In this document: piece by piece, positions 18,848 through 26,933 of the stretch | Layout: every line of letters begins with the position of its first letter | How positions within the stretch are numbered: the stretch's first letter is position 1 | NCBI RefSeq assembly: GCF_030816075.1 | Contig: NZ_JAUSXO010000001.1 | Span: 558,001 to 622,000 of the forward strand | Direction: 5' to 3' | DNA from: Arthrobacter agilis | GTDB lineage: Bacteria > Actinomycetota > Actinomycetes > Actinomycetales > Micrococcaceae | DNA length: 64,000 bases | Position numbers and translations under genes: made by a program | The notes under the pieces: generated by a model | What the model was told of the DNA's origin: nothing | The model's input: only the letters and a program-made list of their open reading frames with translations | Databases searched by the model: none

Positions 18848-19423
18848 TCATCGATAATTGTGTTCCCAGTGTGCGAGAGTTTTCACTGCTGGCACTAGTT
18901 CGCGCGCCATTTGCTGATACACCGTCTCGGGGCGGCGGAATGGGTCGACGACGTCATCCTGCAATGGGTTGGAAGGGTGAACGGTGCGTGCGCGAACAAC
19001 CATCGGCAGAATTGCCCGCCAGCGGTGGGGTCCGTCGAGTGAGGAGTCACCCTCCAACGTAGTCACGAGCCGCGCAAACTCTCGCAGTGTAAAGGTCTTC
19101 CTCAGCAGCGATGGCGCCATCTCGACGACCCGTTTGCGATGCTCGCGAGTGAGCGTCAGTACCAAGTCTTGATCCTGGAGAATGGACTCTTCGAGCTGCC
19201 GGGCGCGAAATCCTTCTGGATTGCCGTCGAACACCCGGACTAGGCCCGCAACTTGTGCGTCAATGGGTGAGCCCACCCGGGCGGCGGTGCCCGCACTGGA
19301 GATTTCAAACTCGCCAGGTGCGGTGCAGTCGAAGGCGCCTTGTAATAGCCGCTCCACCATTGGAGAGCGGCATATGTTGCCGGTGCACACGGCGAGTATG
19401 CGGAACGGGGGATCCAGCGTCAT
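18848..19423 (-). CDS. low-molecular-weight protein-tyrosine phosphatase
   Basis: Removes phosphate from tyrosine residues, most likely from the tyrosine kinase at 6756-8216 (the Wzb/Wzc type of partnership). The protein of 191 residues begins MTLDPPFRILAVCTGNICRS, containing the C-x5-R-S phosphate loop (Cys13, Arg19); the general-acid Asp is in DVVDPFRRP near the C-terminus. I start it at the ATG at 19423, which has GAGGA 9 bases upstream; a longer frame to 19480 has no ribosome site. It is slightly longer than the usual 150-160 residues because of an insert before the DPF motif, as in other actinobacterial members. Confidence 0.93.
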   Translation of the reverse strand: MTLDPPFRILAVCTGNICRSPMVERLLQGAFDCTAPGEFEISSAGTAARVGSPIDAQVAGLVRVFDGNPEGFRARQLEESILQDQDLVLTLTREHRKRVVEMAPSLLRKTFTLREFARLVTTLEGDSSLDGPHRWRAILPMVVRARTVHPSNPLQDDVVDPFRRPETVYQQMARELVPAVKTLAHWEHNYR

Positions 19424-19909
19424 TGTTAATATTCCTCGTTTATCACGCCGGGTGAGTGTAGGGCCCGACATCAGTACCAAAGAGTGCCCACCTAGCGTAC
19501 CTGCGTGAGCCCGCGATATGTGTCGCTACATCCAAGACGTCTGGTGCACGGACGGTGGTCCTCCGGCGTCCCAAGCGAGCGGCGAGGTGCGGTGTCCGCC
19601 TGTGCCCACTTCAGCTATCGCAGTGCGTTTGTACTAAATTCCGCCTTATTCATGGAACTGTGGTTGCGATGTCGAGCATGCGGGAGTCGCGCATGTGGTC
19701 GCGGTTGAGCGCAGACGTGGCCCAAGCAGATTAACGGCCTTCCGACGATCGAGCCGCCAGAGAGACTGCGGGTGAGTTGCACAGCGTTCCTTCGTCATCG
19801 GGCGTTGGTGTCCTTTAGCTTGCGGAAGGGAGTGATCCAAGGATGACGCTACTGAATCCCGAGAGACTTCCAGTGAGCGCAGGCTAGGACGAGTTGACGG
19901 TCGGTGAGG
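19424..19909. other. intergenic region with candidate minus-strand promoter
   Basis: No gene recognised in 486 bases. A TACACT -10-like hexamer on the minus strand at 19455-19460 could drive the phosphatase gene. The remainder gives no protein-like frame on either strand. Confidence 0.45.
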
Positions 19910-20359
19910 TTACGGCATCTGCCGGGGGTGACGCGCCGAGATCAGCATCCATGCGATGAAAGTGCCGCACACCGCACCAATGGTGTTGGCGAGCACATCG
20001 CCCAGTGTCGCAACCCGCTGCGGCAGCAGGAGCGCCTGCATTCCCTCAACGAGCAGTGAGAGCCCCAGTCCGACCAGTGGTCCGGCCCATCGCCAGCCGC
20101 GCGGGGCGAGGATGAACCAGAACAGGCCCAACGGAGCGAACATCAGCACATTGGAGAGGAACTCCACGGAGTTGTAGGTCACGGACGCGGGCAAACCGTG
20201 CGCGTGGAGGAACATCAGAGCCCTCTGAAGCAGTGGTGCGCCCGCACGGTCTATCGGCGTCGGCCACAGGACGATCACTGCGACCACCATGAGCCACGCC
20301 GCGCAGAGAGCTACGGCCGCGGTCCTGTGCCGCGAGGAGGGGAGTGACGCTGTGCTCAC
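19910..20359 (-). CDS. VanZ-like membrane protein
   Basis: Small membrane protein of 149 residues in the VanZ-like family, whose founding member gives low teicoplanin resistance by an unknown mechanism. Four hydrophobic helices are visible, with the family block SVEFLSNVLMFAPLGLFW and LLVEGMQALLLPQRVATLGDVLANTIGA. I choose GTG at 20359 because AAAAGGA sits 7 bases before it; a longer frame to 20428 has no ribosome site. It lies at the right edge of the first glycan block, transcribed away from rplY. A role in the glycan pathway is not shown. Confidence 0.88.
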   Translation of the reverse strand: MSTASLPSSRHRTAAVALCAAWLMVVAVIVLWPTPIDRAGAPLLQRALMFLHAHGLPASVTYNSVEFLSNVLMFAPLGLFWFILAPRGWRWAGPLVGLGLSLLVEGMQALLLPQRVATLGDVLANTIGAVCGTFIAWMLISARHPRQMP

Positions 20360-20645
20360 AAAAATGTCCTTTTCAGAAAAGCTCGTCAGCAGGCAGGGGA
20401 GTCGCTCCATTATGGCCGCCCAAGCCAACTGAACAGTTGACCCTCCGCACTCCTGTAGGATTGAGCGCGATGCCTAGGCGAGGGAGCGGGCCGGAGGAAG
20501 AATTATCCGGCCGTACTCCGTGATCGACGGTGGCTAGCGACTCTACTGGTTCCTAGACGACTGCCCCACGCGTGTTCCTTCTGCCCCGGCTTGAGTCCCA
20601 GTGCTCCCGCACATCGCGAAGAGCCGCAACCGTTCAGGAGAAACT

Positions 20646-21297
20646 ATGTCCGAGCAGAAGCTCGCAGCACACGTCCGCACCGAATTCGGCAAGGGTTCGG
20701 CTCGCCAGGCCCGCCGCGCCAACATGATCCCCGCGGTCATCTACGGCCACGGCGCGGATCCCATCCACGTCCTGCTGCCCGCCAAGGCCACCACGCTGGC
20801 CGTCCGCACCCCTAACGCCCTGCTGACGCTGGACATCAACGGCGAGGACCACCTGGCCCTCGTCAAGGACATCCAGCGCAACCAGCTCAAGCGCATCGTC
20901 GAGCACCTCGACCTCCTGACCGTCCGCCGCGGCGAGAAGGTCCAGGTGGATGTCGCTATCCACGTCGAGGGCGAGCCCGCCGCCGACGTCGTCCCCAAAC
21001 CTCGAGGCCAACACGGTCCTCGTCGAGGCCGACGCCACCGACCTGCCCGAGACCCTCACCGTCAGCATCGAGGGCCGCGAGGTCGGACAGCACGTCCACG
21101 CCTCCGACATCGTGCTGCCCCAGGGCGTCACCCTCCTGATCGAGGCCGACACCCTGATCGTCAACCTCGCCGCGCAGGAGGAGCAGGACCTGGGCGAGAC
21201 CCCCGAGACCGACGCCGACGTCGAGGGCACCTCCGAAGGCGCGACGGCGGCCCACGCCGACGCCGACGCGGTCATCACCGACGCCGACGAGCAGTAA
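20646..21297 (+). pseudogene. rplY: 50S ribosomal protein L25 (long CTC form), frameshifted
   Basis: Binds 5S rRNA in the large ribosomal subunit. The ATG at 20646 has AGGAG upstream, and the first part reads a normal L25 N-terminus (KGSARQARRANMIPAVIYGH) to about residue 118. At CCCCAAACC (20993-21001) the frame breaks: upstream reading gives VVPKPRGQ, whereas the next frame gives NLEANTVLVEADATDLPE and runs to TAA at 21295 with a normal acidic L25 C-terminus. One extra base explains it; without it the protein would have 216 residues. This may be a sequencing error, a real mutation or, less likely, recoding. The sequence on both sides is well conserved, which argues for error or a recent event. 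Confidence 0.9.
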
Positions 21298-21306
21298 GTA
21301 GCACCG

Positions 21307-21891
21307 GTGTCCACTGGCACCTGGCTCGTAGCCGGGCTCGGGAATCCCGGGCCCGGCTACGCCGGCAATCGCCACAATGTGGGCCAGATGGTCCTTGATC
21401 TCCTCGCCGGTCGGATGGGTGGGCGCTTCACCACCTCGAAGGCGCAGGCCGTCACGCTCGAGGGACGGCTGGGCATCGGTGGTCCCCGCCTGGTCCTGGC
21501 CAAGCCCCTGACCTACATGAACACCACGGGCGGGCCGGTCTCCGCCCTTGCCCGGTTCCACGACATCGCGCCCGACCATGTCATCACTGTGCACGATGAG
21601 ATCGACATCCCCTTCAATACCCTGCGGCTCAAGCTCGGCGGGGGAGAGGGCGGACACAACGGGCTGCGTGACATCAGCAAGGCACTCGGCACCAAGGACT
21701 ATTACCGCGTGCGCGTCGGCGTCGGACGCCCACCCGGCCGCCAGGACCCCGCGGACTTCGTGCTCAAAGACTTCGGCACGGTCGAGAAGAAGGAACTGCC
21801 GTTCCTGCTCGACGCCGCCGCGGACGCTGTCGAAATCCTGATCCGCGACGGCATGCTCACTGCCCAGCAGAAGTTTCACGCCCCTGCGTAG
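21307..21891 (+). CDS. pth: peptidyl-tRNA hydrolase
   Basis: Frees tRNA from stalled peptidyl-tRNA. The protein of 194 residues has all family signatures: LVAGLGNPGPGYAGNRHNVG with the catalytic His in the first block, KPLTYMNTTGGPV with the conserved Asn, HDEIDIPF with the catalytic Asp, and GGGEGGHNGLRDI. The start is GTG at 21307, 9 bases after the rplY stop, with no strong ribosome site, so it probably depends on rplY translation. If the rplY frameshift is real, ribosomes would end in the wrong frame at about 21398, inside pth, and coupling would be disturbed. Confidence 0.97.
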   Translation: MSTGTWLVAGLGNPGPGYAGNRHNVGQMVLDLLAGRMGGRFTTSKAQAVTLEGRLGIGGPRLVLAKPLTYMNTTGGPVSALARFHDIAPDHVITVHDEIDIPFNTLRLKLGGGEGGHNGLRDISKALGTKDYYRVRVGVGRPPGRQDPADFVLKDFGTVEKKELPFLLDAAADAVEILIRDGMLTAQQKFHAPA

Positions 21892-22254
21892 GTGCCCGCG
21901 TGGAGACTTCCGCTGACGTCGTCTGTTTTGTGGACTAGGCCTGCAGAAACGAACCCTCTCGAGGCGCGTAAATCCTCGATGAGTACTAAGACAATCAGGG
22001 CGATGCGGCTCCGGGTCAGCGCCGTGGATAGAACAGGTGCAATCCCATTAGGGCGGTCAGCTGGGATTGCGACCTCGGAGATCACTACGATCGAGATCAA
22101 GAGCACTAAAGCCTGACCGTCGTGAGGACTAGTCCTCCTCAAATCATGGCTGAGAAACAGCTGATGTATCGCTGTATGGTTCGCGAGAATCAATTTCAGG
22201 AGAATGACGACCTCGGCGCCTTAATACACCGCGCTCCGCATCTCGCTGCGCTGA
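21892..22254. other. gene-free junction after pth
   Basis: No gene recognised. Base composition falls by eye right after pth. A perfect 14-base palindrome GAGGACTAGTCCTC lies at 22124-22137. The ISL3 remnant starts near the end of the stretch. Confidence 0.45.
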
Positions 22255-23105
22255 GTGCAACGATTGCCAGGGCGACCGTGGGCAGCAAGGTATGTCGACC
22301 GGCTCGCCGCGATCCTCGAGCGCAAATACCTCAGGGGTACTTGCATCGCGTCAACACCTCTAGGCGTGGACGGGAACGTCTGGGCTCATACAGGGCTACG
22401 TGGCGAGCAGGGCACAGGCATCGCGGACCATACCCTTGATGTGGACAGAACCGTCTACGTTACGCTGCTGGACCAAATGGGAGGCCGCTCCGGGCAGGCC
22501 TACGCAAAGAAGCTCACGGACGAGGCTCCGGCTTCACGGCCGGCCTCGGGGCTGCGGCATCGGGTCCGTTCCTTGAATACACCAACGCCATCCGCGACGA
22601 ACTCGCTAAAACGATCACTGTCCTGGATTCGATCCCCGGGGTAAAGGTCGGCCTGGCCAAGGTCTACGAGGTTTGACGCCGCCTTCAGCAGGACACCCAG
22701 GGGGCACCGGGGCGGCAAGAGCGTTCCGGTCTACCGGATCCAAGGGGCGTCGCAATGAGGGGCCGAGGACCTCACTGACAGGAAAGTCCCGTTGCTCGAT
22801 GCCGAGCCCAGCATCGGCGATCCCGGATACGAAGTTACGCAGGGCTGGCGGCTGGGCTCGATCCATCTGGCCAAGTCAGACGGGACAAGTGTAACCACCG
22901 GGATACTCACGGCAGTCCCGACCTGCCTTATCCCCGAAGTAGCCTGCCTCGGTCGCACTCTTTCGCAGTGGAAGTTCCCAGTATTGGACTACTTCAACAA
23001 CACGGGTGCGTCCAAAATGGCTCCGAAACCGTCAACTGCTTCATCGAAACCTCCCGTCAAACCGCCATAGGCTATCGCAATTTAACTAACTACAGGCTCC
23101 GCTAG
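22255..23105 (+). mobile_element. decayed ISL3-family transposase remnant
   Basis: Joined over several frames, this reads as the middle and end of an ISL3-type DDE transposase. In order: STPLGVDGNVWAHTG (22350s), LDQMGGRSGQAYAKKL, a frame change near 22530 to GFTAGLGAAASGPFLEYTNA and IRDELAKTITVLDSIPGV, an in-frame stop, RRLQQDTQG, then from about 22790 IPEVACLGRTLSQWKFPVL and YFNNTGAS, and after another shift near 23017 NGSETVNCFIETSRQT and RNLTNYRLR followed by TAG at 23103. The N-terminal third is missing. No terminal inverted repeats are recognisable. The element is dead. Confidence 0.85.
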
Positions 23106-23346
23106 CTATTCGCAGCCAGCGGCCAGTGTCACTACCGCGCAAACCGAATCAACAACCCCAAACCCGAATGGGCCCCTGTTCGCAGTGCTGAAACACGTCT
23201 CGTTGTTCCTAGATGAACTCCGCCATGCGCCAATCCACCCAGTTTGTGCCGGGTACCCATCATGCGGGTAGGTGTGTCCGAATTTAAATTCGGCTTGCCG
23301 TAACGAGCCCGGGTTCTTCACCGGTTCGTGTCCAGCAAGACAGAAG

Positions 23347-24534
23347 CTAATATTTGGGGGCCTTGTAGCGATCTGGTGTGGCAGCTCGCCGTGCGCGGGC
23401 AATTAAACTACGAGTAGCCTCAGTCTTCTGCTCGGTAAGTTCGCCGAACAAGTAAGAGGCAAAACCAATGGCCAGTATCACCGCTGCCGCCATCGCCATA
23501 TGCGGCAGGTCCATCGGCCACCGGCCCTCATGCAAGGGCACGATCAGCGCCGCAAGGAACACAACTAGGGGCATATGGATGGCATAGAACGAGTAGGAGA
23601 ACTTGGCTGTGTAGGAGACTGTCGAGAGAGCACGTCCTGCCGCCCCTCGGAACTCGACGTCGCGGACGAATACCAAGACCAGGAGCGCCGCGGCAATAGC
23701 TGTTAGCCATGCACCAAGCCTCAGGGGCAACGTTGTCTCGTGGGAAAAGATCATGGTTCCCACCGTGAGGAAGACAGCGGAGGACCGTGCGCCCAACAGC
23801 TGGCTCGGTCTCATCGCCTCCAGCATCGCACTAATTCGATTCCTGTTGGCAGCCACGAGGGCTCCTAGGAGCCATGCAGGGAAGAGCAAGAGGACCTCGG
23901 TTCCGCTAATCGCTGCTCCTGCGATCAGAATAGTCACGGCGGCGACCCTAGCTTTCCAGGTCGCGCTGCGACGAAAAGCAATCAGGAGCGCTGGAAAGAG
24001 CAGGTAGTACCAGAACTCAAATGCCAGGGACCAGAGCGGACCGTTTGTGCCGAAGTATGGCACGTGGATCGATTGCACGAATGCGAGGTTACCGATGAAA
24101 GTGAGCGTGGAGTAGGAAGCGTCCGCTGGTATCCCCACGTACTTCGCTCCCTGAATGTACACGTCAGAGTCAGGGAAAAGCCGCCGACCAATTTGGTCTA
24201 CGACGGCGGTCAAGACAAGCGCAGGAAGCAGAACAAGCCAAAGCCGAGTCAGTCGGCTGCTAGCGTACGAAGACCATGAAAAGGTTCCCGTCTTCATCCT
24301 CGACATGGCGCTCAGTCCAACCCAGTAACCGCTTAGAACAAAGAAGACGATGACGGCCTGCGATCCAAGACTTGTTAGTGCGTAGAGAACCGCGGTAATG
24401 GGCCCCTGCTCAGCGGTGGCATAGTCCTCGAAAAATAACAGCCGCACATGGCCCAGCACAACCAACAGCGCCGAAACCGCTCGGACCACATTCAAGACCT
24501 TGTTCTCGGCTGTCCGAGCACTCTTATTTCCCAC
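23347..24534 (-). CDS. acyltransferase 3 family membrane protein (OafA-like)
   Basis: Membrane O-acyltransferase of 395 residues that would acetylate or otherwise acylate a sugar on the outer side of the membrane. About ten hydrophobic helices are present. Signatures are the N-terminal VRAVSALLVVLGHVRLLFF with the catalytic His, FFVLSGYWVGLSA after helix 2, SSRLTRLWLVLLPAL (R-x10-H-type Arg region), and NGPLWSLAFEFWYYLLFP. The start is GTG at 24534. No ribosome site is present; a TAGTAT box lies exactly 6 bases upstream, which suggests a leaderless mRNA. The gene lies between two transposase remnants. Confidence 0.92.
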   Translation of the reverse strand: MGNKSARTAENKVLNVVRAVSALLVVLGHVRLLFFEDYATAEQGPITAVLYALTSLGSQAVIVFFVLSGYWVGLSAMSRMKTGTFSWSSYASSRLTRLWLVLLPALVLTAVVDQIGRRLFPDSDVYIQGAKYVGIPADASYSTLTFIGNLAFVQSIHVPYFGTNGPLWSLAFEFWYYLLFPALLIAFRRSATWKARVAAVTILIAGAAISGTEVLLLFPAWLLGALVAANRNRISAMLEAMRPSQLLGARSSAVFLTVGTMIFSHETTLPLRLGAWLTAIAAALLVLVFVRDVEFRGAAGRALSTVSYTAKFSYSFYAIHMPLVVFLAALIVPLHEGRWPMDLPHMAMAAAVILAIGFASYLFGELTEQKTEATRSLIARARRAATPDRYKAPKY

Positions 24535-24540
24535 AGGTGA

Positions 24541-24546
24541 ATACTA
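24541..24546 (-). promoter_or_regulatory. leaderless-type -10 box of the acyltransferase gene
   Basis: TAGTAT on the minus strand, separated from the GTG at 24534 by 6 bases, so transcription should start at or next to the start codon. No good -35 is visible at normal spacing. Confidence 0.5.
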
Positions 24547-25372
24547 TTCCACGATTCGCGTTCAACGGGTCGTCGGCCTAGCGTCGTCGCGTCCCGCCCC
24601 TGCCGGCGGATGAACGGTTTTGGTTGGTCGGCAGCGGACCACACCTGTCAGAAGACACGAAGTGCCGCGATCACTAAGCTTTCGGTTCCGATACATAGCA
24701 ATACGAGGCATGCATATGACATTCGCTGTGCACTCGTCGGTCGATGCCAAGCGCGGGCGGATTGGTCAACTTGGTGCCCTAGTTTTCAATCCGCATTCGT
24801 CTGCCGCAGGTATCGGTCGACGCGCTTCCGGACGAGATCCATCTTCGAAGTTTAGGGAGCTTTCCGTAAGCTTGAGCAACTGCTTGTCGCGGACAACTCC
24901 TTCCCGTCTTTGTGCGGTCCAGTTGAGGTCGGACGTTTCACCGCCCCCTCTACTATGCCTACCGAGTAGACCAACGACGGGTTCAATCGGCCGGCCGAGC
25001 CCATCACCGGATGATCGACCGTGGTGACACAAAATACGCCAACGCGCCCCAACGCCCGAGGCAATGAAACCTTGCTCGCGCTCGCCAGGGCCGGAGACCT
25101 CGCTAGCGGAACTCCCTACTTCGGTGTCCTCGGGCTCAGCCGCACCGGAAGCACGGCCACTTTGAGCCGGGTCAGAATCGCAGAGATCGGCATCGCAGAG
25201 TAGCTTGTGAGCCTATTCCGCGGTCGGCTGGCCATCTCCGTCAGACACCGGGTCGGAGGGCCTAGGTGTTCGGACGGTGGATCCTCCTAAGCTGAAGGTC
25301 GCTCTATGCCTTCGCGAGTCTCAGGACCCGGTCACTGGCCTAGGTATACGCTCCTCGATGACTCTCTCATAA
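24547..25372. other. gene-poor remnant region
   Basis: More than 800 bases with no complete gene. Frames on both strands are short and lack family features. The only possible coding trace is a short frame from 25021 ending at 25203. The setting between two dead transposases suggests decayed DNA. Confidence 0.5.
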
Positions 25373-25530
25373 GTGTGGCGGGACAACACGATGGCCGAAT
25401 AGTTCTTTTCCGCGTTCAAGAGCGGGCGCGTTTTCCGGCCGAGCGCGACGAAGAAACAGGCCCGACGCCATGTCATCGCCCACGTCAAAGGCTTCTACAA
25501 CAGCTGTCACCGGTACTCCAGACCCATATC
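25373..25530 (+). mobile_element. IS3-family OrfB transposase C-terminal remnant
   Basis: In one frame from 25373 the sequence reads VWRDNTMAE, a stop, then FFSAFKSGRVFRP and ATKKQARRHVIAHVKGFYNS, ending RYSRP. This is the C-terminal rve block of IS3 OrfB enzymes (usual form WDNAMAESFFSALK ... GFYNSRRRHS), including the catalytic Glu region. An in-frame TAG replaces the Ser after MAE. The rest of the element is lost. Confidence 0.78.
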
Positions 25531-25854
25531 CCGGCGCGTCAAACTGGCCCCGACGGCTGCGAACAACTGGTCCCGGCCGCGTTGCGACAACCAACACCCC
25601 ACTACTCGAGGTCACCGCAGCAGCCCAAATCGACCTCACCACGCCGACAATTCGTGTGTCGGCAGACGTGTCTGCATCAGTGGTTGTCCCCAAACGCGCC
25701 TCCTCTAGCTCAGCCTGAAGCACCAAGGAGGAAGAGCTGTCCCATTTTGGGAAGTAGTTTCAGCGGTCGTTGACACCGACGCGCCGTCTTTGCCGATTGA
25801 GCGATCGCGCTACGCCGCCAGCGTATAGTTCAGTCAAACGCCTCTCGGGGACGG
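25531..25854. other. intergenic region with candidate promoter
   Basis: No gene recognised after the IS3 remnant. A TATAGT hexamer at 25824-25829 could be the -10 box of the acyltransferase at 25855; no properly spaced -35 is clear. Confidence 0.4.
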
Positions 25855-26850
25855 ATGGATGTGAGTACATCGAGCAAGCCGCGGGAATCCTGGATTGACT
25901 GTCTTCGCGGGTTGGCAATCCTCCTTGTGATTGCTGATCACAGCGCGATAGCGACTGCCCAGCGGCTGGGCTCGGCTCCCCACATAGTGGAAGCCTTGAA
26001 CGATGCCGCAAATCCGTTCCGGATGGCGACGCTGATGTTCCTGTCGGGGATGCTGCTCCCACAGTCTCTGAGGAAAACACGACGGCAGTACTTCTGCGGC
26101 AAGTTTTCTCACATTGCCTGGCCCTACCTGCTTTGGTCCTGCATCATCCTCGGTGTTTACAGCCTTGGATATTGGATACAGGGCACCCAACCGCTCGGGC
26201 TCGGAATGTTCCTGCGCATCATTTACTCCCCCCCTACTCTCTTGTGGTACCTGGCATATCTTCTAGTCTTCTACCTCATCGCCGCCTGGCTCAGCTGTCG
26301 GTTGAAGGTGTTGCTGATACCTCTTACCATGATTGCCTCTGGTCTCGTCGGTGGAGACGCTTCATGGCAATCCATGCTCTACCTATTCGGCTTCTTCCTG
26401 GCCGGAGATATGGCCGCTAGGACTCGTGCAAAGTGGGAAGCTTTCATGACAAACCCGGCAGCCCTGGCAGCAGGAGCGTTGCTCGCTGTTCTAGCGGCCG
26501 CTGTCTCTGCCGCAGGGGGAGAAGTCCGGTATCAAGCGATTTGGGCGGTGCCGGTTGCCGGCGGCATCTTCGTCGCCATCCCGATTGCGAAAGCATTGGC
26601 GACCACGAGAGTTGGGCAACTTGTGGCCGGAGAAGGCAGGGACTCAATTGTTTACTACGTTACCCACGCTGTCGTGGTGCTTATTCTTGCTGAGTCCCTA
26701 GCGGCTATCGGTGTCTCTAGTACGTGGGCAATTTACCTCGTGTGCTTCATTTCAGCACTAGCTGTCGGGTGGATAGCGTTGCGATGCGCCCGGCGCAGCG
26801 CGGCCGTCGAATGGGCCTTCAGGCTACCCCTGGTCAGAGTCAGGGTTTGA
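25855..26850 (+). CDS. acyltransferase 3 family membrane protein
   Basis: Second membrane acyltransferase, 331 residues, of the acyltransferase-3/WecH-like group. WIDCLRGLAILLVIADHSAI at the N-terminus holds the catalytic His; about ten hydrophobic helices follow, with MFLSGMLLPQSLRK after helix 2 and SPPTLLWYLAYLLVFYLIA in the middle. Near the end SIVYYVTHAVVVLILAESL has the His-containing helix seen in the family. Start ATG at 25855 with GGGGA close before it. The gene is convergent with the polymerase candidate at 26934. Substrate unknown; O-acetylation of the polymer is the simplest reading. Confidence 0.88.
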   Translation: MDVSTSSKPRESWIDCLRGLAILLVIADHSAIATAQRLGSAPHIVEALNDAANPFRMATLMFLSGMLLPQSLRKTRRQYFCGKFSHIAWPYLLWSCIILGVYSLGYWIQGTQPLGLGMFLRIIYSPPTLLWYLAYLLVFYLIAAWLSCRLKVLLIPLTMIASGLVGGDASWQSMLYLFGFFLAGDMAARTRAKWEAFMTNPAALAAGALLAVLAAAVSAAGGEVRYQAIWAVPVAGGIFVAIPIAKALATTRVGQLVAGEGRDSIVYYVTHAVVVLILAESLAAIGVSSTWAIYLVCFISALAVGWIALRCARRSAAVEWAFRLPLVRVRV

Positions 26851-26933
26851 ATCTCTCACCGCCGAAGCACGAGGCGACAGTGGCCCAATTTCGGTCCTAC
26901 GCCAGCACAGAATCCGCCGAATGGACCTGCTGA

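Noticed and set aside
23106..23402. Minus-strand frame of 98 codons after the ISL3 remnant
   Set aside because: No family features or ribosome site, and it overlaps the acyltransferase 3' end.
25306..25773. Plus-strand frame of 155 codons
   Set aside because: Composition not protein-like; another frame of the same DNA carries the IS3 OrfB remnant.
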